In this document: piece by piece, positions 23,668 through 36,500 of the stretch
Layout: the number at the start of each line of letters is the position of its first letter
Numbering within the stretch: the first letter of the stretch is position 1
NCBI RefSeq assembly: GCF_000182565.1
Contig: NW_015971555.1
Coordinates: forward strand, 124,001-188,000
Source of the DNA: Spizellomyces punctatus DAOM BR117
Taxonomy: Eukaryota > Chytridiomycota > Chytridiomycetes > Spizellomycetales > Spizellomycetaceae
Direction: 5' to 3'
DNA length: 64,000 bases
The notes under the pieces: model-generated
Told to the model about the DNA's origin: nothing
What the model saw: the letters and a program-made list of their open reading frames with translations, nothing else
Database searches by the model: none
Position numbers and translations under genes: made by a program

Positions 23668-25840
23668 ATGTTACTTCCGTATCATCGTGTAAGCTTTGGC
23701 CGGACGGTCCAGCGGGGCCACAGTCACATTTCACTTCGAACAATATCTGGATTGCAGAGAGTAGGTACCGACACGAGTTGCTGCAAAAATCAGCAGCGTT
23801 GACATTCCTTGGTGTGCTCTTCTAGGCAGATCTCTTCCGCGATTCTGCATACATTGGAGGGAAATGGACAGTTGCTGAGAGTGGCGCCAAGCACAATGTT
23901 GTCGGTAATGTCGTCAGTGATATTTTTACGGTGTCCAGTATGGCCAACCACTGGTCTCTTTGTAGATCCTGCCAATCTAGAGATTGTCGCAGCGGTACCT
24001 AACATGTCCTCCAACGATGCTAACGTTGCTATCAAACATGCACAGAAGGCACAAGCCGAATGGAAGAGAACAACGGCTAGGGTGAGCGATGTCTAGTTTG
24101 TAAATATAAGGATCATGTTGATTGACCTGTGGAACTAGCAACGGGCAAACATTCTACGAAGATGGTTCGATCTCTTGCACGCAAATCGAGACGATCTGGG
24201 TAACCGATCAATACCATATCATAACTATGAGAGGCGGATGTTCATTAACAAATTATTTTGCAGCAACAATCATGACAACTGAGTGCGGAAAGCCTCTCGC
24301 AGAGGTACTTGTGAGGATATATACTCGTCCTTTATCAAACATTCTTATATGCACCACATCAACAGGCGCGAGGAGAAGTTGCATATGGCGCATCCTTTAT
24401 TCAATGGTTTGCCGAAGAAGCACCAAGGTAGGGTCATTGAGCATTGCTTATATTGAATGCGAATTGATAAGGGAAACGGCATTTTAGGGCATACGGCGAT
24501 ATAATACCCCAGCACGCAGTTGGACGGCGGCTGTTGGCCATTAAACAGCCTATCGGAGTTGTCGGGGCCATTACACCCTGGAATTTTCCAATAGCAATGG
24601 TTACTCGGAAAGTTGCTCCGGCTCTAGCGGCCGGTTGCAGTATCGTCTTGAAGCCGGCCCCGGAGACACCTCTATCTGCACTTGCCCTTGCTCGTCTTGC
24701 TGAAGAAGCAGGTGTGCCACCTGGCGTTTTTAACGTCGTTACAGCGTCGAAAGAGAACACCCCCGAGATTGGAAAGGAGTTAACTACCAATTCGATAGTG
24801 AGAAAGATCACTTTTACTGGTTCGGTACGGTTGCGCCCGTGATTCATTTTCACGGAGTAAATGTACGAATATGTCGCTTGTTTATAGACCCAGGTCGGAA
24901 AAATTCTCGCCGCCCAAGCGGCAAGTACTGTGAAACGAGTGTCCTTGGAACTCGGTGGGAATGCCGCCTTTATTGTTTTTGGTAAGTGCTTCCTCTACTC
25001 ATAGGAATGCGGCGACCAATTAGTTTTTGACTGCCAACTATAGATGACGCCGACCTAGATGCTGCGGTAGAAGGGTGCATTGCATCAAAGTATCGTAATA
25101 CAGGGCAAACATGCGTCTCAGCCAACAGGATATACGTTCAAGCTGGTATATACGATGAATTTGCTGAAAGGCTAGCGAAGCGTATCAGACGTATGAATGT
25201 CGGTCATGGCCTTCAGGCCGGGGTTGACGTTGGGCCGCTGATCAGCAAAGAAGGCTGGGAGAAAGTGTCACGTCATGTGAGCGATGCGTTAAGTAAAGGA
25301 GCTGTCGCAATAGCCGGCGGGAAGCCACACGCTCTAGGAAATCACTTCTATGAGCCCACAGTATTGACCGGGTTGCAGAAGAACATGGCTCTGATACACG
25401 AAGAGACGTTTGGTCCTGTTGCAGGTCTGTACAAGTTTGAAACGGAGGCAGAAGGTACGTGTCCAAAGAAAGCAAAGTCCACCATTACCGCGAGCAGACT
25501 TAAATAACCAATGACCAACGCAGTCGTCGAGTTGGCGAATGACACACCATTCGGACTTGCCGGGTACTTTTTCTCCCGTGATGTTGGTCGTATCTTCCGT
25601 GTGGCTGAATCTTTGGAAGTGGGAATGGTTGGCGTGAATGAAGGTCTGTCTGTAACGATTTGAGCATGGGGTGTCTGCGTCAATTAACTGTGTCGGGGCT
25701 TTCCTGTAGGTATGATATCAACGGAATGTGCACCGTTTGGAGGGGTGAAAGAATCTGGAATGGGTCGTGAAGGCTCTAAATACGGGCTGGAGGACTATCT
25801 TGAAATCAAGTATATTTGTATGGGTGGTATACAAGAGTAA
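23668..25840 (+). CDS. succinate-semialdehyde dehydrogenase, probably mitochondrial
   Basis: Oxidises succinate semialdehyde to succinate in the GABA shunt. Multi-exon. Exon 1 from ATG 23668 gives [17 protein letters not shown] and further Arg/Ser-rich residues with no acids, a good mitochondrial presequence. The next exon opens [20 protein letters not shown]. The enzyme then shows [30 protein letters not shown], the general-base glutamate in [16 protein letters not shown], and the nucleophile in [16 protein letters not shown]. The C-terminus has EEVFGP-like [18 protein letters not shown], and [23 protein letters not shown], the last diagnostic for SSADH rather than other aldehyde dehydrogenases. 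The first intron is the least certain part of the model. The stop at 25838-25840 lies about 75 bases before a long microsatellite. Confidence 0.92.
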
Positions 25841-25917
25841 TATTCAGTGTACTGGAGCTAGCCGACTACATTGTTGAATATTAGTCGGCTTTTGTTTGTA
25901 ATGATTGGAATGAATGA

Positions 25918-26110
25918 ATGGATGGATGGATGGATGGATGGATGGATGGATGGATGGATGGATGGATGGATGGATGGATGGATGGATGGATGGATGGATG
26001 GATGGATGGATGGATGGATGGATGGATGGATGGATGGATGGATGGATGGATGGATGGATGGATGGATGGATGGATGGATGGATGGATGGATGGATGGATG
26101 GATGGATGGA
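25918..26110. repeat. (GATG)n tetranucleotide microsatellite, about 48 perfect units
   Basis: A pure GATG/ATCC tract of about 190 bases with no interruption that I can see, preceded by a few degenerate GAAT units. It fills more than half of the 343 bases between the SSADH stop and the Ecdysoneless start, and ends 73 bases before the latter ATG, so it lies in the promoter or 5' leader of that gene. It creates long open frames on both strands (Trp-Met-Asp-Gly on plus, His-Pro-Ser-Ile on minus) that are not genes. Its length may be misassembled. Confidence 0.97.
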
Positions 26111-26183
26111 GTGTGTATTCAACCACTGCGTCATGGTCTTCGCAATGACATTGCAGCACACAGTACCATCCACGTAAGACTTC

Positions 26184-29039
26184 ATGGAGAGCCTATTCTC
26201 GCCACGGGTGGATTTTGAGGATATTGTAGAGTATGCGATCTACAATGATTTCGGTGACCATAGTGGTATAGGTTCTGAGGAGTTGCGGAAAGCTGCACAG
26301 GATTTCGCAGCCGTCACCCAATCCTTCATTTCCCAATGGACCAATGGCTATATATGGCACAAAGATCCATTTGAGTTGAGCGTTGTGACAACAAAAGGTG
26401 CGTTGCCTATGCAAAGGCTGTCATCGATCGGTCTAGAATGCACAGATCCTTAAAATGGAGACTGAAAACCAAACCGGAAGCTAAGCCTGTGTGAAGACTT
26501 GGTCGCACCTTTTCTGCAGGGGAGGACCCGCCACGGTGATGGAGTTGAGGATGAGTGGTTCATTGTGTCGCTCTTACGTGAGCTGACGATACAGTTTCCG
26601 GAGGCAGTAGTGAGGTAAGTCGCTTATGCTGTTCAAAATCTGTTACCTGACCCGCTAGAGTTTATCTCATCCGTACTCCCAAGCGTACGGGACAATGATG
26701 GTGAGATCTTGCTGATTGAAGCTGCCGAGCATATTCCGCCGTGGTTGGATCCCAGTACCAGCCAGAACAGAGTACGTCTTGCGAACCCTCAACTTAACTT
26801 TTGCAGAGCCCCATCCCATTTAATGTCATTCTATCATACAGGTATTTCTTCACAAGGGTCTCGTTCACATCATTCCTATACCGCAAAATCCAGCCGAGAT
26901 TGTTTTGTATCCATCTGGACCCATCACACTAAATCGGGCACTTGATTTGGTGAGAGGGTCCGCACCGACTGAAGCACCGAAAAACGTTCAGGCAGCTATA
27001 ATGGCAAGGCTGGCGCGGTAAGAAAGGTTCTAGAGGTGTCCTTTCTATCAAATACCCCTAATCGGCCATGTCTCCGTCAGCTATCCTCAAGGTGCCAAAG
27101 AGAATATTCATCGCGCGAGATGTTATATTCCTCGGCCCGTAGCACATCTTCTGCACCATGACCCTCAGCTAGTAGCTTCCGCGGTCGAAGCATTCTACCT
27201 ACGTGATCCAATAGCAATGAAGGTTGGTCTTGGTCATGGGTTTTCTCGGGCATCTTCTCACAAGGACTCGATTGTAGGCATGCTATAAAATGGAGAAATT
27301 TCCGCCAACAAACAATGTGATGGTAACGGTTCGTATGAACCGCACCCATTACGCTCAGCTTGTCAGTCAAAAGTTCCACCCGCCGAAACCTTTTCGCTTA
27401 CCCCCAATATCATCTCCGAACTTTAAAGCGTGCGAACTTGGCATGAAGCTTGTAGGTTATCTTTGAAATTTTAGGTCGCAACCCTTACTGAACGATATAG
27501 CTAGGCGTGCGGATTCGAAATGCTTTGTGCCGATCGACACCTTCGGAGTTCTTCGAAACACAATGGACATCGTTCAGTTGATGTGCGTATAGCTTAGGCA
27601 CAAGTTTCGTGTCTGAGGGCCTGACACTTCACCTTGCAGACATACGCGTTCGAGGTGGACCCTGAATGGCAGGCCTTCCTAAGGAGGTTAGACAAGCTGA
27701 GCTATTTTGGGGTAGGTTCGAGTGCTGTCCAATTCTGCGAAGTCTTGAGGTTGATAAAGCGACTTCAACTATCAGAAAGAACTCCCCGGATCAGAGCTGT
27801 ACAAACAGCTGGAGAATACTGCGAAGAAACAATACCTACAGGCCAAATTCAGCGAGAGGTGGGATTTATGGGGCGTCAAATTTCCCTCTCCTGCTGTATT
27901 ATAACGACACTCGGTTTTAATTAGCGAAGTTTTCGGGGAAAATCCGATTGACAAGATAGAATATATTCTCAACCAACCTTTGGAGGATGAAAGTAACTTA
28001 TCTCAAGAACCAGAGGACAACGACAAGTGGATGGAAGTAGATCCGGCCAACTTAGATCGAATGTTTGATGAAGAAAAGCTCAAGATGTCAGCTGATGATT
28101 GGGAAGAGTTAAATCAGGAAGATCTGGTTGGTGCCCGAGAATCTCGTAAAAAAGTTATGTATCTAATGACCTAGTTGTGTTGTAGTCGGATCTTGATGAT
28201 GAAGAGAAGCATGATATGGAGGAGCTGTCGAAAATGTTCGGAGGCTTCACATCTTTTGTCGAGAAGGAGAGCGGACTCGGAGGAGTTGTGTTTCCACAGT
28301 ACGTTTGGGTAAAAAAGAAAATGGCGCAGCCAGTTGATGGACTCATCCGACTTTGGTTGATCCTCCAGTGAGAGAGATTTCGAAGAACAGGAAGACACAG
28401 ATGAGGAGGATACTCCTCTCAGATTTGAGGAGGGACAGTTTCTTCAGTCTATGATGGACGTACTAGGTGAGTAGAAGGACTGGCAACAGTATGTAGACTC
28501 AATTGTGATGGTGATGCTGTCATAGGTATCAATCGAGACGACTTTGATCGGATAACAAAAAGCAAAGGTAGTGGTTAGATGCTTACAAAAGTCTGCTGCT
28601 CTGTCTAAATCCACTTTATTTCCCAGCATCTGGAAATACCACTTTTTCAACAGCGGAGGACGTCCTTCGACCAATTGAGCGCGTCATGCCTAGTGTATCA
28701 TTTGATCTAGATGACAGCGAAGAACGCAAAACTGACGAAGCCAGTGAATTCGCGGACACTCCTGCTCCCGATGCGCAGCTTGAGTCTTACATGGACTCGA
28801 TGGATCGCGAACTCTCGCGGACCAAACTCGGCGATGATTTTGAGAAAATCACGTCGGAGGGGCCCAGCATCTCGGTTGTCAATGAGGAAGGGGAGGAGGA
28901 ACTGCAAAAGGTCGATTTAGATTTTAATTTGGTCAAAAATATTCTCGAGTCGTTCTCCGCTCAGGAGGGCCTTCCAGGTCCCGCTTCGAGCATATTAAAC
29001 TCCATGGGCATCGGGCTTCCACCCAAGCGAAGGAAGTGA
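26184..29039 (+). CDS. ECD: Ecdysoneless/SGT1 family protein
   Basis: Homologue of animal Ecdysoneless (human SGT1/ECD) and fission yeast Sgt1, a regulator linked in animals to Prp8 splicing-factor stability and to R2TP. Multi-exon. The start [20 protein letters not shown] matches the EDTVEYCLF segment of human ECD. Later exons have [71 protein letters not shown] and [12 protein letters not shown], then [11 protein letters not shown]. The C-terminal half is acidic, with [17 protein letters not shown], and the protein ends PPKRRK, a likely nuclear localisation signal. It is in tandem with SSADH upstream and GlyRS downstream. The microsatellite upstream may affect its expression. Confidence 0.9.
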
Positions 29040-29805
29040 GGGGCTAATATTTTGCATGTATATATCCTGCATTCTGGAATTTCCGTATACACTTTGTACA
29101 AAATAATCGTTGCAATATTTAGAAGACGGCCATGTAGAAATACTAGCGAGTTCTGCAGGTTGTCACGTGGCGACACTGATGTGGCGCGGGCGCAGCACTT
29201 GAAATCACCGAGGATTTCGCTTGCAACCCGTGCATTTCTCAACAGATTACTCTGGTCACTGAAGTACAATCGAGCACTCGCAGTAACTTACACCAATGGC
29301 CTTTAAGGCAACAGTGTGCTTGCGATGCTCTGGTTGTGGACTTCTGTGGAGGGGTGCGGGCCCGAAGGCCAGTGAACGAATAGCATATAACCTACAGCGA
29401 ACTGCTTCTCGTGGTGGTCAAGGCGTTAGATTCATTGGCACTTGCAAAGAACAGCAGTGGGCCCCATTTTCCTCCTCCATTATGTTCTCAAACCCGCCGA
29501 CCAAGCCCTTTCGGAAATTGCGAGCCTCAACGGTAGAGATCTTCTAGTCCGTGCTTGCCCGATTTCTCGAGCATAACTTGGGCAGACGTCCTGATGCTAT
29601 AGTGCCCCTATTGATGTGGATGTGGTTTATAGTCACTTGCTAGCGTTGCGGCCAACAGCATCGTATTTCGCAAGGCCTCAATAGCCATTGGTGCGTATTC
29701 CCATAGCAACGCGGTTGCCTCGATTTTTGATTTGGTGATGAGTCACTTCAACTTTCGACTCACGTCCGTTCCAACCCATCTTCCCCCCTCCACGACCTCA
29801 CCATT
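29040..29805. promoter_or_regulatory. ECD-GlyRS interval with candidate alternative first exon and uORF
   Basis: About 770 bases. A CACGTG E-box lies at about 29163-29169. At 29296..29547 there is an ATG-started frame of 83 codons rich in Arg, Ser and Cys. At 29738..29809 there is a 23-codon upstream frame whose TGA overlaps the GlyRS ATG. Both are discussed in the findings. Confidence 0.5.
29296..29532 (+). CDS. candidate alternative mitochondrial first exon of glycyl-tRNA synthetase
   Basis: The ATG at 29296 opens a frame MAFKATVCLRCSGCGLLWRG, with many basic residues and few acids, as in a mitochondrial targeting peptide. A donor (ACG|GTAGAG) at 29533 and an acceptor (GATGAG|TCA) at 29742 would join it in phase to 21 codons that run into the ATG of the cytosolic GlyRS form at 29806. 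The implied intron is 210 bases, longer than usual here. No transcript evidence is available, so this may be chance; the frame could also be a separate small gene of 83 codons ending at 29547. Confidence 0.35.
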
Positions 29806-32767
29806 ATGACCGACACAGACAGGCCCACCGGTAGTGCCGATCCAGCTCCAGACATCACAGCTCTGAAGGATGCAATTGCCAAGCAGGGTGACGTGGTAAA
29901 AGCTCTCAAGGCAGAGAAGGCACCGAAAGAACGATTGCAACCTGAGTTAGATCGGCTACTTGCCCTGAAGGAGGAACTTAAGCAGTTGTTGCTGAAGGAG
30001 GCTCAAGAGAACGAAAAGAACAAATTTGATAGATCTGGGTTGGAATCACTTCTCATCAAACGTTTCTTTTACGCCCCTTCGTTCCAAATATATGGCGGTG
30101 TGTTCTTTCATGTCACTGCGGTGATGCATTTTAGATATTAAATTATTCATGTTATTTCCAGGTATTGCTGGTCTGTACGACTATGGTCCTCCTGGATGTG
30201 CACTGCAAAACAACATCCTCTCACTTTGGCGCCAGCATTTCGTCCTGGAGGAGGACATGCTGGAGGTGGAATGCACAAACTTGACTCCAGAAGCTGTTCT
30301 ACAAACGTCCGGCCACGTCGAGCGCTTTGCTGATTACATGGTCAAGGACACAAAAACCGGGGACATCTTTCGAGCGGATCATTTAGTAAAGCAAGTCTTG
30401 AACCAACGCCTTGAGGATGACACAAAACTCCGCAGCGGAGCGGCGCCAAAGGCAGTCAAGGGTCAACCAAAAGTGGAGCCTCTGACTGCCGATCAGCGGG
30501 CGGAATATGAACTTGTTCTTGAAACGGTTTGTATCTCACATGTGTTGGCTGTCGATCCGTGTTGCAGCGCATAACCAAGAATATCTCCTGCAGTTGGACA
30601 ATTACCAGGGTGAGGATCTTCATCAACTCATTAGAAGACTGGACATCAGGGCCCCAGAAACTGGAAACGAAGTGACTGCACCAGTCCTCTTCAATCTTAT
30701 GTTTGAGACTCAAATAGGACCCACTGGCCAGTTCAAAGGGTGCGCGTGACCTGATTGAATAGGTGTAATCTTGCAGATAGCTGACTTCTGAATACCCAGA
30801 TACCTTCGACCAGAAACTGCCCAGGGCCATTTTCTCAACTTCAAAAGGCTCTACGAATTCAACACAGGCCAGATGCCATTTGCTTCCGCCTCCGTCGGTA
30901 AATCATTCCGTAACGAGATTTCTCCCCGCCAAGGCCTTTTACGTGTTCGGTAAGACTATGATGTACAGCAATGTTTTGGCTGTCGTCTAATATACGATGG
31001 TTTGGTTGTACAGTGAGTTTACAATGGCCGAAATTGAGCATTACGTGGATCCCACAAAGAAGGACCACCCTCGATTTGATGAAGTGCGCGATGTGGTACT
31101 ACCCCTTTACTCTGCGACAGCACAAGAGGCCGCCGCTGGGCCGACAAAGTTATCTATCGGAGAGGCCGTTGAAAAGGTTAGAACTCTCGTGTCAAAACAT
31201 GAAGGAATCTGAACTTATTAGAGTGAAATATGCAGGGCATCATCAACAACCAAACTCTTGGTTATTTCGTAGCCCGCATTTACCTTTTCCTCGTACGAAT
31301 TGGCGTGGATCCGGCGCGCTTGCGAATGCGTCAACACATGTCCAATGAGATGGCGCACTATGCATGTGACTGCTGGGATGCTGAAATCCAGAGCAGCTAT
31401 GTAAGAGATGGTTTTGGAAGGTCGACATATTTATCACACTAATCATTAATATCATGCAGGGTTGGATTGAGTGCGTTGGCTGTGCCGATAGGTCTGCGTA
31501 TGACCTCACGGCGCATTCAAACAAAACCGGTGAGAAGCTCGTTGTGCGGGAACAACTACCTGAGCCGATTATCGCGGATAAATGGGTTTTGGACGTCAAC
31601 AAGAAGAATTTTGGCCCCGCTTTTAAAAAGAACGCAAAAGCTGTCCAGGGCTACCTTGACAGCCTTAAAGAAGGGGATCAATGGAATGAAGCGAGATTGC
31701 TTGACCTACTTGATAAACTGAATACAGGGTACGCTTAAATTCCGAGGTCTTGTGAAAGTATCATGATGTGCTCCGTCTGATATATTGGATACAGGAAAGC
31801 TACAATTACCGGTACTGATGGTAACGAATACGAGTTGACAACGGACCTGATCAAGATTGAGAAGCGAACTTTCAAGGAGTACGGTTAGTAATCTTGGTGG
31901 ACCAGACCGTTTTATGATCGAGCGTTGGTGCGCGATGGCTACGCACATTCCTTAGATCCCTCATCATAGAAAGGGTAGGCCAGACCATCGGTCTGTTGCC
32001 GTAGCTCTTTCTCCCAGTCTTCGCTGGGTATTGGTGAGGCATGAGTCATAAATGTGCAAAATCAGTATACCTCTTTTGCTGCCCTATGTGGTGGTCGTTG
32101 CTCGCTAATTTCTGGCAGCCTTAACTTCGACCACCGCGGCGTTCAAGGGACATTAGTGTTTTTCACTTATCATTCCGTCTTTGCATTACTAAGATAGAGT
32201 TTGCTTCTCTTAGTGCGCGAGTATATCCCAAGCGTCATTGAACCATCATTTGGTATCGGGCGAATTCTATACCAGTTACTTGAGCATTCATATTATGTGC
32301 GCGAAGGAGATGAACAACGGGGTGTTCTCAAGTTCCCAGCATGCATTGCACCGATCAAAGCTCTTGTTTTGCCCATCAGTCACAGCGATGAGTTCCTCCC
32401 ATTCATTAAGGATGTTGTGACTGGACTACGTCGGTTCAACATTTCAAACAAGGTCGACGATTCCGGATCATCTATTGGGAAACGATATGCCCGAAACGAC
32501 GAACTTGGTACTCCATTTGCTGTCACTGTGGATTTCCAAACTGTGCAAGATCAAACTGTGACACTCCGTGAGCGAGATTCAACAAAACAGATTCGAGAAA
32601 AGGTGCGAAGGGCAACTATTTTGTATTTAGAGTTTGAACTCATTGAGTTTTGCTTTTTCAATCAGATTTCAACTGTTTTGGAGATTATCAAGGATCTTGT
32701 TGAGGAGAAGACTACATGGAGTGAAGTTGAGGCAAAGTATCCAACATTTGTTCAACAAGAATTGTAA
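29806..32767 (+). CDS. GRS1: glycyl-tRNA synthetase with N-terminal WHEP domain
   Basis: Class IIa enzyme charging tRNA-Gly. About ten exons. Residues ~15-60 form a helix-turn-helix of WHEP type ([20 protein letters not shown], then [15 protein letters not shown]), as in animal GlyRS; yeast Grs1 lacks it. The catalytic core follows: [50 protein letters not shown], motif 2 in [45 protein letters not shown] and motif 3 around [17 protein letters not shown]. The anticodon-binding domain ends with [21 protein letters not shown] and a C-terminal TFVQQEL. Eukaryotic GlyRS is often dual-targeted to cytosol and mitochondria, which makes the upstream region of interest. Confidence 0.95.
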
Positions 32768-33575
32768 ATAGAGATTCATACACTGTACGTCGGACGGATA
32801 CGTAGATGACGCAATACAGTATCACTTGTAGAAACTACAAATACTCGCACCAGAAATGTGAGGGTGCACTGCCGTTGTACCTGGGGATCTTACAAGTAAA
32901 CGTGGCCGCCGCAGCCGTCGATTCAATGTCCGCAACGGATTGTTGTCGATTGCACAAGAAATAAAAAAAAAATGTCGCCACAGCTTTTGCGCTGTTTATT
33001 CCCAATATCCTTTTATTGCGAACAAAATTAACAGTGGTGTGATAGAGATGAGCGCGTCGCTAAGCCGCTCTGCTCTCAAAAATTTCAAGATTGGTACAAA
33101 TTCACTAGTGCAAAAAAACGACAAGAACGAAGCGAAAAAAAAACCTAGAGTGGGCCGATGAGCGCTCAACCAATAGATGCGTTAGACCACCCTGTCGTCC
33201 TGGACGTCGGTCGGAGCGCGGCGGAAGTAGCGACCAGACGGGGGCATTTTGTGATGCCAGAGGGCGCTGGATAGTTCACAGTGATTGAGAGTGCTACAGT
33301 AAATAATATGCCAAACATGGCCATCGACCGATGTTTGTTGACCAGGAAATAGTGTTTTGTGGGAGCAAACCGGAGGATTGTACCCATTCGTCCGTTCAGG
33401 TCCGATTTCGATCTTTGTATATACGTTGGACGTTGAAGCAGTTGTCCACTGCATCACAAGCAAGTCGGAGTTGGAACGATCCTACTACGACCGGCTATTC
33501 CAAAGAGCCTGGGCATAGCTTTGGGCATTTTATACCTCATCTATCCCACACGACGTCTTGTACCAGGACGGAGCA
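32768..33575. other. GlyRS to giant repeat protein intergenic region
   Basis: About 800 bases with A-runs near 32965 and 33140 and no supported gene. Open frames on either strand are short and of random composition. A CCAAT motif lies near 33170. The last part is the promoter and leader of the giant gene. Confidence 0.5.
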
Positions 33576-36500
33576 ATGTTGCCGCGTCATGTCCCTGCTG
33601 GCTCAGGGCAGTCCGATCGTGGAGACGATCAGACAATTATAGAAGATGCACAGCACGATCTTACACCTACTCTAAGTCTCTCATCTATCTATGATCGATG
33701 CTACACGCAAGCAGTCTACAAACCCATCGCAACTGAAAATAATGTGGGCAAGCACCACGTTGGAGATTACGAAGCCGTTTACCCCGATTCCTCAGAATCC
33801 TCACTATCAACTCCATTCCTTTCCCCTCCACGACGAAAAGAAACATCAGATGCCTATGACCCCGACGATATGCTGTGTACGGTCGCCGATGAGGCGTGGT
33901 CAGATAGGACACCCAAGATCTCATGGTTCCAACGAGTGCGAAGCTGGTATAAGCCTGTTTACGACTACAAAACTCCAGGATTAAGTTACGATGAAAGACG
34001 TAGACCTCGGTATTGTGGGGGAAGACTGAAACGGTGAGCTTGTTGCTGTGGGTGCAGATTGAAAAGAACAACCATAACAATCGAACTTGAACTGTAGATG
34101 GCAGTTCATCCTGCTTCATGCACTGATCATTGGACTATTCATGGCGATCGTCGTTGCACCCCTCACGTACTTTGTGATCATCCCCGCCATTATTCAGGTC
34201 GGTTATTATGCACTCTTTTGAAGTGAGTAATCCGAACTCAAAAGTTTTCTACTAATCGCAGAGCAAAATCAACGGCATCGATATGAATTCTCTGGGCATT
34301 TCGCGAATTGATGTTGTGAGCTGGTCTGCAAATGGCCTCCGCTTTGGTTTCGCAGCCATCCTGCCGTCCCAGCTCTTCCTTCCAATACGCGTCACCCTCG
34401 CACCAATGTCCGCCGTTGTCGGTGAAAAGAAGAATTTCAAAGATGGTTGGGCAGAAGCTAAATTGCCTGAGTTCAGCATCAAGATCAACGAGGAGATCAA
34501 ACTGGATTTTGAAGGGGATCTCCTAATTCGTGACAGTGTAGCGCTTGCAGGACTGATTGAGGCGTTTTCAAATGATAAACTGCAGGGAATGCCTATCAGG
34601 GCAAAGTTTGGAGCAACAATCAAATTCTGGGGAATTACTTGGTACAAGAATCTCCCTCTACACAAGGATCTGAATGTGCCCGACATAGGCCCAACTGTAG
34701 CTGGTCTCTATAAGGCTCTGCCGCAAGCTGTGAGGGCCAGAAATTTGAGTAAGTTGGAAGTTTCCATTACAGAGGAGAGAAATATGCGAAACTAACCCGT
34801 TGTGAAACAGATCAAGCAATAAGATCCCGTTTTGCAGCAAAGGATCTATGGACTTTTGAGGACCCAAGCCTCCCTGACATGGCCATCCAAAGTGTCAATA
34901 TCTCCATGTCTGATACCGGCCTTGGTTTGAACGTCGGCGTGGTATTCGAAAATCCCACCATTATTCAAGTTGGCGTTCCAACACTTTCCGTCGGGCTCTC
35001 TGTTCTTGACCGTACCATTGCCGTTGTGACATTACAGGGTGTCAATATGTATCGAGGCGTGACTGAGATGAAGCTGGAAGCTGATGTTCGATTCGTTGAG
35101 GCAGAGGCTGAGACCACTGGAAAAGTCATTGGAGCGTTGGTTGGATGGCTGCTTGGAGCGGAGGATCCAGAGGGGATGCGTCCTTCCGTAAAGGGTCCTG
35201 TTGCAATGGAAGGAGTACAATTTGTTGGAGATGTTACGAAACCGCTATCACTATTGCTGCCTGTCAATGCGACCCTCGAGGCACTAAATTTCGGCAATCT
35301 TAAGGGATTATTATCAGTATCAGGTATTGAGAGACTTTTGTCCTCGTCCAAGTTTTCGGCCTCTGTGGGCTCGACCGACATCACTGCCCCCATTTCTCTC
35401 TCGTTACCGCGATTAATACCACTTCCACCCATCGATTTCACGTACATCACATCCTTGAATGTTCATCGAGCCCTGGATGTCACCGTCAACCCGATTCGCA
35501 TTGTGACAGGACCAGAGGATATGAAAATCAGCACAACCGTGGTCGTCGTACCGGTTAACACGGACGCTGCTGCAGCCGGCCTTGCTGCCGCAATCAACCC
35601 CATCTTACAAGCCAAACCGCAGATCTCATCAATAAGCATTTTGGGGCTCACGTTTACCGCGCCGCTTGCTGCTACAAATAACACATCAAACAATACGACA
35701 ACGAGGACAGGTTTCAAATGGTCTGACACCCTTCTTAAACCTACGACCATTCCAGTACCCCTTCCGGTACTATGCATCCCTTGCATTGTGACTCAACTCA
35801 CCCGTAATGGAACACAACTTCCGCTTTCAATACACGCCCTCGACGTCAACCAATTACTTGATGCACCCGGATTTGGAGCCAAAGGGCAAGTAGGGATAGC
35901 GTACCCCACGGCGCTCGCCAAGTTGGAAATGAACGTCGGATACGTCGGAGTCGGTGTACAAATGGGGTCCGCCGCGGTTCCCGTCGTTGGAGTGGACCTA
36001 CCCACAGGGTTACGCTTTTCTCCAATTAATGGGAATGGCGAGACAGCGGTCGATCTTGATGCTCGATTGGTTATTGGAAGGAATGACAAGATTGTAGGAG
36101 TTGTGCAAGGTTTTGTTGATGCCTTCATGGCAGATACCCCAGCGAGCGACGGAGCAACTATTGTTACGATTACAGACATCCTCTTTGGGGCGGCACCGAC
36201 AAACCGATTTGTGACATTCTCGAAGATAGCACTCTCTATCGATACACAGCAGTTCAAAGAGATTGCTTCGACGTTTGTGAACTCAGCCCTCGGCCAAGTG
36301 CTGAAGAAGGATTTGATAGTCTTGAACGACTTGGGCCTCAACGTAATTTCAGCTGGGCAGGTGGATATTGGGATTAAAGCGTTGGTAAGGAATCCGGTGA
36401 TGATTGGGCTAAATATTGGTAGTATTGTCGTGGATGCGGCGTTGGATGATGGCCACTTGTCGGGTGTGTGGGTCTCACCCATCGTGCTTGGCAAGGGTAC

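Noticed and set aside
25844-26218. Open frames with Trp-Met-Asp-Gly or His-Pro-Ser-Ile repeats on both strands
   Set aside because: They are produced solely by the GATG microsatellite, which has no stop codon in any frame. No flanking coding sequence supports them.
32940-33161. 73-codon plus-strand frame rich in Lys and Asn
   Set aside because: It arises in an A-rich intergenic stretch and has no splice context or recognisable sequence.
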